This document shows positions 17,622-25,875 of a DNA stretch of 64,000 nt, in pieces. The notes under the pieces are model-generated. The model saw only the letters and a list, made by a program, of their open reading frames with translations, had not been told where the DNA came from and searched no databases. The stretch's first letter is position 1. Every line of letters begins with the position of its first letter. The stretch is from NCBI RefSeq assembly GCF_001424485.1, contig NZ_LMQC01000022.1, forward strand, positions 62,001-126,000. Direction: 5' to 3'. This stretch comes from Modestobacter sp. Leaf380. GTDB taxonomy: Bacteria; Actinomycetota; Actinomycetes; Mycobacteriales; Geodermatophilaceae. The position numbers and the translations under genes were made by a program.

Positions 17622-18367
17622 GCCTGTCCGCCGACGGTCCGGGCGCGGCCGCACCGGTCCCGGCCACACCGCCGGCAGCTGTGCCGGCAGCCGTGCCGGT
17701 GGGGGTGCCGGGCCTGCGCGGCAGCCGCGACGACGCCTCGGTCGGGCTGCGGGTGGTCCTGGCGCTGCTGGTGCTGGGCGCGCTCGCCGGGCTGGTCTGG
17801 GTGTGGCTGGCGCCCCGGGTGGACTTCCGGGTCACCTCCACCGACGGCGGCGTCGAGGTCGTCGGCGGCGGGCTGGTCAGCCCCGAGCTGTTCATGAGCG
17901 ACGACGGCGTCTACGTGCTGGTGCTGGCCGCGCTCGGCCTCCTGGCCGGGCTCGTCGGCTGGTTCGTCCTCCGCGCCCGGCGCGGGGTGGTGCTGCTGTC
18001 CTGCCTGGCCGGCGGCATGCTGCTGGCCTCCCTCGCCGCGTGGCAGGTGGGGGCGCTGCTGGGCCGTGGGCCCACCGCCGACCAGCTGGCCACCGTGGGC
18101 ACCGTCGTGACCACCGCGGTCGACCTCAACGCGCTGGCCGCGCTCGCCGTGGGCCCGTTCACCGCGGTCGTGGTCTACCTGGTCGCCACCGTGCTCACCT
18201 CACGCGACGACCTGGGCCGCGCCGACCCGGCCGACCCTGCCGCCCCGTCGTACCCCGGCGCGGCCTCGTCGTCCGGCGGCCACGTGACCGGTGACCAGCC
18301 GTGGACAGGCGGTCCGCCCACAGCACCAGGGCCGATCACGCCGCCCGGGACCACCCAGCCCCGCTGA
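17618..18367 (+). CDS. Four-TM membrane protein coupled to dnaE, unknown function (DUF2567-like?)
   Basis: A 249-residue protein with a Pro/Ala-rich cytosolic N-terminus (1-42), hydrophobic segments at about 44-66, 98-119, 122-145 and 169-192, and a low-complexity Pro/Gly/Ser tail. An extracytoplasmic loop of about 30 residues (67-97) sits between the first two segments. I cannot assign a function; the layout resembles actinobacterial DUF2567-type proteins, but this is from memory. Its GTG overlaps the dnaE stop by 4 bases, so it is translated with the polymerase. Confidence 0.75.
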   Translation: MSLSADGPGAAAPVPATPPAAVPAAVPVGVPGLRGSRDDASVGLRVVLALLVLGALAGLVWVWLAPRVDFRVTSTDGGVEVVGGGLVSPELFMSDDGVYVLVLAALGLLAGLVGWFVLRARRGVVLLSCLAGGMLLASLAAWQVGALLGRGPTADQLATVGTVVTTAVDLNALAALAVGPFTAVVVYLVATVLTSRDDLGRADPADPAAPSYPGAASSSGGHVTGDQPWTGGPPTAPGPITPPGTTQPR

Positions 18368-18413
18368 CCGGGGCCGCGACCAGGCACCACACCGCCGCGC
18401 GACCGTGCGCCGT

Positions 18414-18486
18414 GCCGAGATCGCAGGACGGGCCCGGTGGCACGCCTGACGGCGGCGTGTCTCCGTGCCCGTCCTGCGATCTCGGC
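18414..18486. repeat. Long stem-loop: 20-base perfect inverted repeat
   Basis: Arms at 18414-18433 and 18467-18486 are perfect reverse complements of 20 bases. The 33-base loop contains a second hairpin (CACGCC 18441-18446 with GGCGTG 18454-18459). It lies between convergent genes, so it could be a bidirectional terminator, but it is longer than usual and could be a dispersed palindromic element. No target-site duplication or ORF is visible. Confidence 0.85.
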
Positions 18487-18517
18487 GGCCGAGCGGATCA
18501 GGCAGCGGGCGCCCGGC

Positions 18518-19369
18518 TCAGTTCGGGGTCAGGGGTCCGGCGAACTGCTGCAGCGGCACCGGCACCGCGCCCAGCTCGCGCAGGATCGTGAGCTCCCGGC
18601 GCAGGAGCCGGGACTCCGCGGCCAGCCGGCGCCGGGTGGCCGACTCGGCCAGCAGCGACTGGCGGTCCTCGGTGGTCAGCAGCGCGGCCGAGGCCACCAG
18701 GTAGGACAGCCCGCGGGCGTCGTCGCCGACCTGGCGGAGCAGTGCGGCGGTCTCCGAGCCGGCCTGCCCGAGGTCGTCGTCGCCGTCCAGGCCCAGGTCG
18801 GCCAGCAGCTCGGCGTCCTCCTCGTCGGCGTCCAGCCCGCCGCGCAGCGCCGCGACCTCGGTCACGTAGCGGGCGAACAGGTCCGAGACGCTGCGCACCA
18901 GCACCGACAGGGAGCCGCGGGCCACGGAGCTGACGACCTCGTCGGAGGCGGTGTCCGGCGGGGTGAGCCCGTCGGCGTCGCCGGCGGCCTCCTCGGCGGC
19001 CTCCTCCTCCTGCAGCCACTCGACCTCGGCCTGCAGGTAGGGCGGGTCGTCCCCGACCACGACGTCCAGCAGCCGGAACCGGTCGGCGCCGACCGTGACG
19101 ATCCGGTAGCCGCCGTCTGCCTGCGGGGTGACCGCCCGCAGCACGGCGGTGCAGCCCACGTCGAAGAGCGCCTCGGCGGGCGCGACGCGTTCGACCTCCC
19201 AGCCCTGCCTGATGGCGACGACGCCGAAGGAGCGCGGACGCCGGGGGTCCGTGGAGGACGCCAGGTCGGCGACCAGCCGGCGGTAGCGCGGTTCGAAGAT
19301 CTGCAGCGGCAGCACGACGCCGGGGAACAGGGGGCTGCTCAACGGGAACAACGGGATCAGCTCGCCCAC
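18518..19369 (-). CDS. LON substrate-binding-domain protein
   Basis: A 283-residue protein matching the N-terminal substrate-binding domain of Lon proteases (PUA-like fold), without the ATPase or protease domains. It starts [20 protein letters not shown], followed by [11 protein letters not shown] and GVVAIRQG. A Glu/Asp-rich stretch (about residues 130-145 and 185-200) separates this from a helical C-terminus. Such stand-alone proteins are widespread with unclear roles. The GTG at 19369 is 9 bases from a TAGGGT box (19378-19383, minus strand). Divergent from hisD. Confidence 0.85.
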   Translation of the reverse strand: MGELIPLFPLSSPLFPGVVLPLQIFEPRYRRLVADLASSTDPRRPRSFGVVAIRQGWEVERVAPAEALFDVGCTAVLRAVTPQADGGYRIVTVGADRFRLLDVVVGDDPPYLQAEVEWLQEEEAAEEAAGDADGLTPPDTASDEVVSSVARGSLSVLVRSVSDLFARYVTEVAALRGGLDADEEDAELLADLGLDGDDDLGQAGSETAALLRQVGDDARGLSYLVASAALLTTEDRQSLLAESATRRRLAAESRLLRRELTILRELGAVPVPLQQFAGPLTPN

Positions 19370-19420
19370 GGGAGCAGACCCTACGGGTGCACCGGCCGGT
19401 GGGCGGCCTCTGCGCGCAAC

Positions 19421-19426
19421 TACCCT
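19421..19426 (+). promoter_or_regulatory. Candidate -10 box of the hisDCB operon
   Basis: TACCCT matches the actinobacterial TANNNT -10 pattern. A transcript starting about 7 bases downstream would have a leader of roughly 26 bases containing GAGGAGA (19448-19454), 5 bases before the hisD GTG. The divergent LON-domain gene has its own TAGGGT box at 19378-19383. Confidence 0.6.
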
Positions 19427-19459
19427 GGGACGTCCCGTCCGTCGTCCGAGGAGAACTCC

Positions 19460-20761
19460 GTGCTCACCCGCATCGACCTGCGTGGATCCGACCTGCCGGG
19501 GCTGCGTGAGCTCAGTGGTCTGCTGCCGCGCGCGGCGACCGACATCGACGCCGTGCTGGCCACCGTCCGCCCGCTGTGCGAGGACGTCCGCCTGCGTGGG
19601 GCCGTCGCCGTCCGGGAGATCACCGCCCGCCTGGACGGCGTGGACGCCGAGGACTTCGCCGTCCCGCAGTCCGCCCTCGACGAGGCCCTGGCCACCTGCG
19701 ACCCCGCGCTGCGCGCGGCTCTGGAGGAGGCGGTCCGGCGGGTGCGCAAGGTGCACGCCGACCAGCGCCGCACCGACGTGACCACCGACGTCGTCCCCGG
19801 CGGCACGGTGACCGAGCGCTGGGTCCCGGTGCGCCGGGTGGGTCTGTACGTCCCGGGTGGGCTGGCGCCGCTGCTGTCCAGCGTGGTGATGAACGTGGTG
19901 CCCGCGCAGATCGCCGGCGTCGAGTCCATCGCGGTGGCCACCCCGCCCCAGCGCGACAACGGCGGGCTGCCCGACGCCGGGGTGCTGGCCGCGTGTGCGC
20001 TGCTGGGGGTCACCGAGGTGTACGCCGTCGGTGGAGCCCAGGCGATCGCCGTCTTCGGCTACGGGGCCGGGTCCTGCGAGCCGGTCGACCTGGTCACCGG
20101 CCCGGGCAACGTCTACGTCACCGCCGCCAAGCGCCTGCTCCGCGGGCTGATCGGCATCGACAGCGAGGCCGGCCCCACCGAGGTCGCGGTCCTCGCCGAC
20201 GACACCGCCGACCCGGTGCACGTCGCCGCCGACCTGATCAGCCAGGCCGAGCACGACCCGCTGGCCGGCGCCGTGCTGGTCACCACCAGCGAGGCCCTCG
20301 CCGACGCCGTGCTCGAGCTGGTGCCCGGTCAGGTGGCGGCCACCAAGCACTCCGACCGGATCGACACCGCCCTCGCCGGCGCCCAGTCCGGCGTCGTCCT
20401 GGTCGACGACCTGGAGGCCGGCCTGGCCGTCGTGGACGCCTACGCCGCCGAGCACCTGGAGATCCAGACCCGGGACGCCCGGGCCGTGGCCATGCGGGTC
20501 CGCAACGCCGGCGCGGTCTTCGTCGGCCCGTGGTCGCCGGTGAGCCTGGGCGACTACGCCGCCGGGTCCAACCACGTGCTGCCCACCGGCGGGTGCGCCC
20601 GGCACTCCAGCGGGCTGTCCGTGCAGACCTTCCTGCGCGGCATCCACCTCATCGAGTACGACGAGGCCGCGCTGGCCGAGATCGCCCCGCACGTCGACGT
20701 GCTCGCCCACGCCGAGGACCTGCCCGCGCACGCCGCGGCGGTGGCGGTGCGGCAGCGGTGA
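19460..20761 (+). CDS. hisD: Histidinol dehydrogenase
   Basis: A 433-residue zinc enzyme that catalyses the last two steps of histidine synthesis, histidinol to histidine with 2 NAD+. Family motifs include GLYVPGG, the catalytic-region SQAEHDP, and [10 protein letters not shown]; length is normal. The GTG at 19460 has a GAGGAGA Shine-Dalgarno sequence 5 bases upstream. First gene of hisD-hisC-hisB, each joined by a 4-base start/stop overlap. Confidence 0.97.
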   Translation: MLTRIDLRGSDLPGLRELSGLLPRAATDIDAVLATVRPLCEDVRLRGAVAVREITARLDGVDAEDFAVPQSALDEALATCDPALRAALEEAVRRVRKVHADQRRTDVTTDVVPGGTVTERWVPVRRVGLYVPGGLAPLLSSVVMNVVPAQIAGVESIAVATPPQRDNGGLPDAGVLAACALLGVTEVYAVGGAQAIAVFGYGAGSCEPVDLVTGPGNVYVTAAKRLLRGLIGIDSEAGPTEVAVLADDTADPVHVAADLISQAEHDPLAGAVLVTTSEALADAVLELVPGQVAATKHSDRIDTALAGAQSGVVLVDDLEAGLAVVDAYAAEHLEIQTRDARAVAMRVRNAGAVFVGPWSPVSLGDYAAGSNHVLPTGGCARHSSGLSVQTFLRGIHLIEYDEAALAEIAPHVDVLAHAEDLPAHAAAVAVRQR

Positions 20762-21864
20762 CCTCGCTCGACGACCTGCCGCTGCGGCCCGAGCTGCGCG
20801 GCAAGACGCCCTACGGCGCCCCGCAGGTCCCGGCCGCGCACCGGCTGAACACCAACGAGAACCCGCACCCGCTGCCCGACGGGCTGCTCGCCGACCTCGG
20901 CGCGGCCCTGGGGACGGCGGCGCTGGGTCTCAACCGCTACCCCGACCGGGACGCGATCGCGCTGCGCACCGACCTGGCCACCTACCTGACCCGGGTGTCG
21001 GGGGAGACGGTGGAGGTCCCGCAGGTGTGGGCGGCCAACGGCTCCAACGAGATCCTGCAGCAGGTGCTGCAGACCTTCGGCGGCGCCGGCCGCACGGCCC
21101 TGGGCTTCACCCCGTCCTACTCGATGCACCCGCTCATCACCGCCTCCACCGGCGGGTCCTGGGTCGACGGGCACCGCCGGGCGGACTTCACGATCGACGT
21201 CGACGAGGCCGTCGCGCAGGTCCGCGAGGTGCGGCCCGACGTCGTCTTCGTCACCAGCCCGAACAACCCGACCGGCACCGCGGTCGCGCTGGACACGGTC
21301 ACCGCCCTGTACGAGGTGACCGAGGGCGTGCTCGTGGTGGACGAGGCCTACGCCGAGTTCGCCCGGCCGGGCACGCCGTCCGCGCTGAGCCTGCTGCCCG
21401 GCCGCCCCCGGCTGGTCGTCAGCCGCACGATGAGCAAGGCGTTCGGGATGGCCGGGCTCCGGCTGGGCTACCTGGCCGCGGACCCCGCGGTCGTCGACGC
21501 GCTGCAGCTGGTGCGGCTGCCCTACCACCTGTCCAGCCTGACCCAGGCCGCGGCGCGGGCCGCGCTGGCGCACACCGACGAGCTGCTGGCCACTGTGGAC
21601 GCCGTCAAGCACGAGCGGGACCGGATCGTGGCGGCCATGCCGGGGCTGGGCCTGACCACCGTGCCCAGCGACGCCAACTTCGTGCTCTTCGGCGGCTTCC
21701 CGGACGCCCCCGCCGTCTGGCAGTCGATGCTCGACCGGGGGGTGCTGGTCCGCGACGTGGGGCTGCCCGGCTGGCTGCGGGTGACCGCCGGCACCGCCGA
21801 GGAGACCGACGCCTTCCTCACCGCCCTGGGTGAGGTCGTCGCCGAGCACGGCCTGGGAGGATGA
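20758..21864 (+). CDS. hisC: Histidinol-phosphate aminotransferase
   Basis: A 368-residue PLP enzyme of fold type I that converts imidazole-acetol phosphate plus glutamate to histidinol phosphate. Visible family features are [12 protein letters not shown] near the N-terminus, the SPNNPTGT segment, DEAYAEF, and the PLP lysine in [12 protein letters not shown]. Translation is coupled to hisD (GTGA overlap at 20758) and to hisB (ATGA overlap). Confidence 0.97.
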   Translation: MTSLDDLPLRPELRGKTPYGAPQVPAAHRLNTNENPHPLPDGLLADLGAALGTAALGLNRYPDRDAIALRTDLATYLTRVSGETVEVPQVWAANGSNEILQQVLQTFGGAGRTALGFTPSYSMHPLITASTGGSWVDGHRRADFTIDVDEAVAQVREVRPDVVFVTSPNNPTGTAVALDTVTALYEVTEGVLVVDEAYAEFARPGTPSALSLLPGRPRLVVSRTMSKAFGMAGLRLGYLAADPAVVDALQLVRLPYHLSSLTQAAARAALAHTDELLATVDAVKHERDRIVAAMPGLGLTTVPSDANFVLFGGFPDAPAVWQSMLDRGVLVRDVGLPGWLRVTAGTAEETDAFLTALGEVVAEHGLGG

Positions 21865-22466
21865 CGACCATGACCCGCACCGCGCGCGTGGAGCGCACCA
21901 CCAACGAGACGACCCTCGTGGTCGAGGTGGACCTGGACGGCACCGGCAAGGGCGACATCGCCACCGGTGTCGGCTTCTACGACCACATGCTCACCGCGCT
22001 GTCCAAGCACAGCGGCATCGACCTGACGGTCCGTGCCGACGGCGACCTGCACATCGACGCCCACCACACCGTCGAGGACGTCGCCATCGCCCTGGGTCAG
22101 GCCTTCGCCGAGGCGCTCGGGGACAAGCGCGGCATCACCCGCTACGGCGACGCCACGATCCCGATGGACGAGGTGCTGGTGCAGGCCGCCGTCGACCTGT
22201 CCGGCCGGCCGTACTTCGTGCACGCCGAGCCCGAGGGCATGACCCCGATGATCGGCCCGGACTACCCGACGTCGCTGACCAAGCACGTGCTGGAGAGCTT
22301 CGCGTTCAACGCCCGCATCTCGCTGCACGTGCGGGTGCTCTACGCCGGCCGGGACGCCCACCACATCGTGGAGGGCCAGTTCAAGGCCCTGGCCCGGGCG
22401 CTGCGCACCGCGGTGGCCCTGGACCCCCGCGTCACCGACGTGCCCAGCACCAAGGGCGCCCTCTAA
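21861..22466 (+). CDS. hisB: Imidazoleglycerol-phosphate dehydratase
   Basis: A 201-residue manganese enzyme that removes water from imidazole glycerol phosphate. The paired metal-binding motifs DAHHTVED and DAHHIVEG are both present, as is GVGFYDHML. Monofunctional, lacking the phosphatase half of E. coli HisB. ATG at 21861 overlaps the hisC stop. A small membrane-protein gene begins directly after its stop. Confidence 0.97.
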   Translation: MTTMTRTARVERTTNETTLVVEVDLDGTGKGDIATGVGFYDHMLTALSKHSGIDLTVRADGDLHIDAHHTVEDVAIALGQAFAEALGDKRGITRYGDATIPMDEVLVQAAVDLSGRPYFVHAEPEGMTPMIGPDYPTSLTKHVLESFAFNARISLHVRVLYAGRDAHHIVEGQFKALARALRTAVALDPRVTDVPSTKGAL

Positions 22467-22643
22467 GTGGGTTTCGCCTCCGGGCTGATCGTCATCGGCT
22501 GCTTCCTGCTGGGCGGCGCCTGGTCGATGTTCAAGGCCAACGACCCGGAGAAGGGCCGCACGGGCGGACAGTGGTTCGTCGTCGTCGTGCTGCTCGTCGC
22601 GGCCGGGCTGGCCATCGCCTCGGGCGTGCTGCGCTACTACTGA
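22467..22643 (+). CDS. Small two-TM membrane protein in the his operon
   Basis: A 58-residue ORF whose GTG begins immediately after the hisB TAA. It has two hydrophobic segments (about residues 4-20 and 35-55) separated by a charged loop FKANDPEKGRTGGQ and ends in RYY. The zero-base spacing to hisB and the conserved-looking polar loop argue that it is real. It overlaps the end of the convergent MerR gene by 7 bases. I do not recognise a family. Confidence 0.7.
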   Translation: MGFASGLIVIGCFLLGGAWSMFKANDPEKGRTGGQWFVVVVLLVAAGLAIASGVLRYY

Positions 22644-22993
22644 GGGGCAGCGCCGAGCCGGCTCGCGAAGGCCTCCGCGGTCTCCAGCTGGCGGCGCAAG
22701 CCGGCGACCCGCTCGGCCGCGGCCTCCCGGAAGGCGGCCAGCCGGTCGGGTGGGCCGCCGGCGTCCAGCACCTCCAGCAGCTCGCGCATCTCCTCCAGGG
22801 AGAACCCCAGCGGCTTCATCTGCATGATCACCCGCAGCCGCTCGACGTCGGTCTCGACGTACAGCCGGAAGCCGCCGTCCGAGCGGGCCGAGGGCACGGC
22901 GAGGCCGACCTCCTCGTAGTGGCGGATGGTCCGCAGCGACAGCCCGATCCGCTCGGCGACCTCGCCGATCTGCATGGTGCCCGGCTCGCGCAT
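22637..22993 (-). CDS. MerR family transcriptional regulator
   Basis: A 118-residue regulator. The N-terminal winged helix carries IGEVAERIGLSLRTIRHYEE; the dimerisation coiled coil follows, with RLRVIMQMKPLGFSLEEM typical of MerR. There is no C-terminal effector domain and no metal-binding Cys set. The start ATG overlaps the sulP stop (TGATG), so it is translated with the transporter and probably controls it. A downstream ATG at 22975 is an alternative start, six codons in. Confidence 0.88.
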   Translation of the reverse strand: MREPGTMQIGEVAERIGLSLRTIRHYEEVGLAVPSARSDGGFRLYVETDVERLRVIMQMKPLGFSLEEMRELLEVLDAGGPPDRLAAFREAAAERVAGLRRQLETAEAFASRLGAAPQ

Positions 22994-24480
22994 CAGTGCC
23001 CGCCGCCCAGCCGGCCAGCCAGCCGCTGGTGGTAGTGCCCGGTCTCGTCGGTGAGCCCGACGATCTCCACCGTCGTCCCGCGGGTGGCGTACTTGTGCTC
23101 GATCGCATCGAGGACGGCGACGCTGGAGGCGTCCCACACGTGGGCGCCGGTGAGGTCGACGACGACGCGGGCGGGGTCGGAGGCGTAGTCGAACTGGCCG
23201 ACCAGGTCGTTGGTGGAGGCGAAGAAGAGCGCCCCGCGGACGACGTAGGTGCGTGCGCCGTCGACGACGTCCCCACCGGTGACGGTGACCAGGTGCGCGA
23301 CCCGGCGGGCGAAGAGGACGCAGGCGGTGAGCACGCCGACGCCTACGCCGATGGCCAGGTTGTCGGTGGCCAGCACGACGGCGACGGTCACCAGCATCAC
23401 CGCGGTCTCGCTGCGGGGCATGCGGTGGATGGTGCGCAGGCTGTGCCAGTCGAAGGTCGCGATGGAGACGAAGACCATGACGGCGACCAGGGCGGCCATC
23501 GGGATCACCGCGACGAGGTCGCCGAGGACGAGGACCAGGACCAGCAGGAACACCCCGGCCAGGAACGTGGAGACCCGGGTCCGTGCGCCGGAGCGGACGT
23601 TGATCATGGTCTGGCCGATCATGGCGCAGCCGCCCATGCCGCCGGAGAAGCCGGTGACGAGGTTGGCGATGCCCTGGCCGACCGACTCGCGGGTCTTGGA
23701 GGAGGGGGTGTCGGTGATCTCGTCGACGAGCTTGGCGGTCATCAGCGACTCCATCAGCCCGACCAGGGCGATGCCCAGCGCGTAGGGGGCGATGATCGAC
23801 AGCGTCTCGGTGGAGAACGGCACGTCGGGCAGCAGCAGGCCGGGCAGGCTGGTGGGCAGCTCGCCCTGGTCCCCGACCGTGGGGACGTCGATGCCGGCGG
23901 CGACCGCGGCGGCGGTGAGCACCACGATGGCGACCAGCGGGGCCGGGACGACGGTGGTCAGCCGCGGCAACCCGAAGATGATCACGAGTCCGACCGCGGC
24001 CATCGGGTAGACCAACCACGGGACGTCGACCAGCTGCGGCACCTGGGCGGCGAAGATCAGGATCGCCAGGGCGTTGACGAAGCCGACCATCACGCTGCGC
24101 GGGACGAAGCGCATGAGCCGGGCGACGCCGATCAGGCCGAGCACCACCTGGAGCACCCCGCCCAGCAGCACGGCGGCGATCAGGTACTGGAGGCCGTGCT
24201 CGGCGACCAGTGGGGCGATGACCAGCGCGATGGCGCCGGTGGCCGCGGAGACCATGGCCGGGCGCCCGCCGACGACGGCGATGGTGACGGCCATGGTGAA
24301 GCTGGCGAACAGCCCGACGCGGGGGTCGACGCCGGCGATGATGGAGAAGCTGATCGCCTCGGGGATGAGGGCGAGGGCCACGACGAGGCCCGCGAGCACC
24401 TCGATGCGCAGCTGGCGGGGGTCCTTGAGGGCGGCGAGCCAGCCCGGGGTGCGGGCAGGGCGCAGGGCAGTGGTGGTCAT
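22993..24480 (-). CDS. SulP-family anion transporter with STAS domain
   Basis: A 495-residue inner-membrane transporter. About 12 hydrophobic segments (residues about 25-390) include the family-typical [14 protein letters not shown] and [15 protein letters not shown]; a cytoplasmic STAS domain at about 405-490 contains the [20 protein letters not shown] core. SulP proteins move sulfate or bicarbonate, usually with sodium or protons; the sequence does not decide which. The ATG at 24480 has a leader of about 60 bases from a TAGGGT box (24550-24555). Co-transcribed with merR. Confidence 0.92.
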   Translation of the reverse strand: MTTTALRPARTPGWLAALKDPRQLRIEVLAGLVVALALIPEAISFSIIAGVDPRVGLFASFTMAVTIAVVGGRPAMVSAATGAIALVIAPLVAEHGLQYLIAAVLLGGVLQVVLGLIGVARLMRFVPRSVMVGFVNALAILIFAAQVPQLVDVPWLVYPMAAVGLVIIFGLPRLTTVVPAPLVAIVVLTAAAVAAGIDVPTVGDQGELPTSLPGLLLPDVPFSTETLSIIAPYALGIALVGLMESLMTAKLVDEITDTPSSKTRESVGQGIANLVTGFSGGMGGCAMIGQTMINVRSGARTRVSTFLAGVFLLVLVLVLGDLVAVIPMAALVAVMVFVSIATFDWHSLRTIHRMPRSETAVMLVTVAVVLATDNLAIGVGVGVLTACVLFARRVAHLVTVTGGDVVDGARTYVVRGALFFASTNDLVGQFDYASDPARVVVDLTGAHVWDASSVAVLDAIEHKYATRGTTVEIVGLTDETGHYHQRLAGRLGGGH

Positions 24481-24549
24481 GGCACCGTTCCGGTCGTGGA
24501 GCTGGGGGAGTGGGCCGCACCGCGCAGTCGCGGGGCCGAGTCGGGGCAG

Positions 24550-24559
24550 ACCCTACCCT
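24550..24559. promoter_or_regulatory. Overlapping divergent -10 boxes
   Basis: The plus strand reads TACCCT (24554-24559) toward the nucleotidyltransferase-like gene, and the minus strand reads TAGGGT (24555-24550) toward sulP. Both match the -10 pattern and they share two bases, so the two promoters would compete for polymerase. Confidence 0.5.
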
Positions 24560-24573
24560 CACGTGAGAGGAGG

Positions 24574-25140
24574 GTGTCGGACGAGCGGCGGTTCCTGGAC
24601 CTCGTGCTGGCCGACCCGACCGTCGCCTCGGTGCTGGACCGGGCGGGCGAGCTGGAGCTGCCCGACGCCTGGCTGACCGCCGGGGTGCTCTTCCAGGCGG
24701 CCTGGAACGGGCTGGCCGGCCGACCGCCCGGCGCCGGCGTCCGCGACGCCGACCTCTTCTACTTCGACCCCGACCTCACCTGGGAGGCCGAGGACGCGGT
24801 CATCCGGCGGGCCGCCACGGTGTTCGCCGGCAGCCCGGTGCCCGTCGAGGTGCGCAACGAGGCCCGGGTGCACCTCTGGTACGCCGACCACTTCGACGCC
24901 CCGGCCCCGCGGCCGTTCACCGACTGCCGGGACGCCATCGACCACTTCGCCGCGGTCTGCTGCTGCGTGGGGGTCTCGGTGTCGACCCGCGAGGTGTACG
25001 CGCCGCACGGCCTCGCCGACCTCCTCGGCCTCGTCGTCCGGCCGAACCCGGGGAGCCCGGCGCCCCGGCACGTCTACGAGGCCAAGGCCGCCCGCTGGCA
25101 GGCGGAGTGGCCCGCCCTGACCGTGCTGCCCTGGGCGTGA
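24574..25140 (+). CDS. Nucleotidyltransferase-fold protein (DUF925/PF06042-like)
   Basis: A 188-residue protein. The motif [19 protein letters not shown] provides acidic residues of a nucleotidyltransferase-type active site, and [23 protein letters not shown] and a C-terminal [11 protein letters not shown] are typical of the family as I recall it. Biochemical function is unknown for the family. The GTG at 24574 directly follows an AGGAGG-like run, closer than usual for a Shine-Dalgarno sequence, and the transcript from TACCCT would have a very short leader. Confidence 0.82.
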   Translation: MSDERRFLDLVLADPTVASVLDRAGELELPDAWLTAGVLFQAAWNGLAGRPPGAGVRDADLFYFDPDLTWEAEDAVIRRAATVFAGSPVPVEVRNEARVHLWYADHFDAPAPRPFTDCRDAIDHFAAVCCCVGVSVSTREVYAPHGLADLLGLVVRPNPGSPAPRHVYEAKAARWQAEWPALTVLPWA

Positions 25141-25164
25141 GCGCGGCCGGTGGCGCGGGCTGGG

Positions 25165-25170
25165 TAGCGT
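25165..25170 (+). promoter_or_regulatory. hisH: Leaderless-type -10 box of hisH
   Basis: TAGCGT ends 8 bases before the hisH GTG (25178), placing transcription initiation at or next to the start codon. Confidence 0.6.
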
Positions 25171-25177
25171 GGGAGGG

Positions 25178-25810
25178 GTGAAGAAGGTCGTCGTCCTGGA
25201 CTACGGATCGGGCAACCTGCGCTCGGCCGAACGCGCGCTCGCCCGGGTGGGTGCCGACGTGACGGTGACCGCGGACCCGCACGCCGCGATGGAGGCCGAC
25301 GGTCTCGTCGTCCCCGGGGTGGGCGCCTACGCCGCCTGCATGGCCGGGCTCCGCGCCGTGGACGGCCCCAAGGTCATCGGCAAGCGGCTGGCCGGCGGCC
25401 GACCGGTGCTGGGCATCTGCGTGGGCATGCAGGTGCTCTTCGAGCGCGGCGTCGAGCACGGCCAGGACACCGAGGGCTGCGCCGAGTGGCCCGGGGTCGT
25501 CGAGGCACTGCAGGCCCCGGTGCTGCCGCACATGGGCTGGAACACCGTGCAGGCCCCCGCGGGCACCCGGCTGTTCGCCGGCATCGAGGACCAGCGCTTC
25601 TACTTCGTGCACTCCTACGGCGTCCGGGAGTTCCCGCTGGAGCACGCCGACACCGGGCCGCTGACCCCGCCGGCGGTCACCTGGGCCGAGCACGGCGACC
25701 GGTTCGTCGCCGGGGTCGAGAACGGCGCGCTCAGCGCCACCCAGTTCCACCCGGAGAAGTCCGGGGACGCCGGCGCCGCGCTGCTGACCAACTGGCTCGC
25801 CACCGTCTGA
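25178..25810 (+). CDS. hisH: Imidazole glycerol phosphate synthase, glutaminase subunit
   Basis: A 210-residue class I glutamine amidotransferase that supplies ammonia to HisF. The nucleophile is in [12 protein letters not shown], and the catalytic His-Glu pair is in [21 protein letters not shown] opens the fold. The GTG at 25178 is preferred over one at 25169 because it fits the leaderless box and starts [12 protein letters not shown], the usual N-terminus. Separated from its partner hisF by about 5 kb. Confidence 0.95.
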   Translation: MKKVVVLDYGSGNLRSAERALARVGADVTVTADPHAAMEADGLVVPGVGAYAACMAGLRAVDGPKVIGKRLAGGRPVLGICVGMQVLFERGVEHGQDTEGCAEWPGVVEALQAPVLPHMGWNTVQAPAGTRLFAGIEDQRFYFVHSYGVREFPLEHADTGPLTPPAVTWAEHGDRFVAGVENGALSATQFHPEKSGDAGAALLTNWLATV

Positions 25811-25875
25811 GCACGGGACGGCGGCGGCGCGGGCCCTAGGGTGACCCGCACCACCACCACGTCCCCGGAGGTCCC

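Noticed and set aside
14022-17669. 1215-codon open frame antisense to dnaE
   Set aside because: Same artefact; no recognisable domains and the plus strand is a complete DnaE.
18414-18486. Insertion-sequence terminal repeats
   Set aside because: No transposase lies between or beside the arms and no target duplication is seen.
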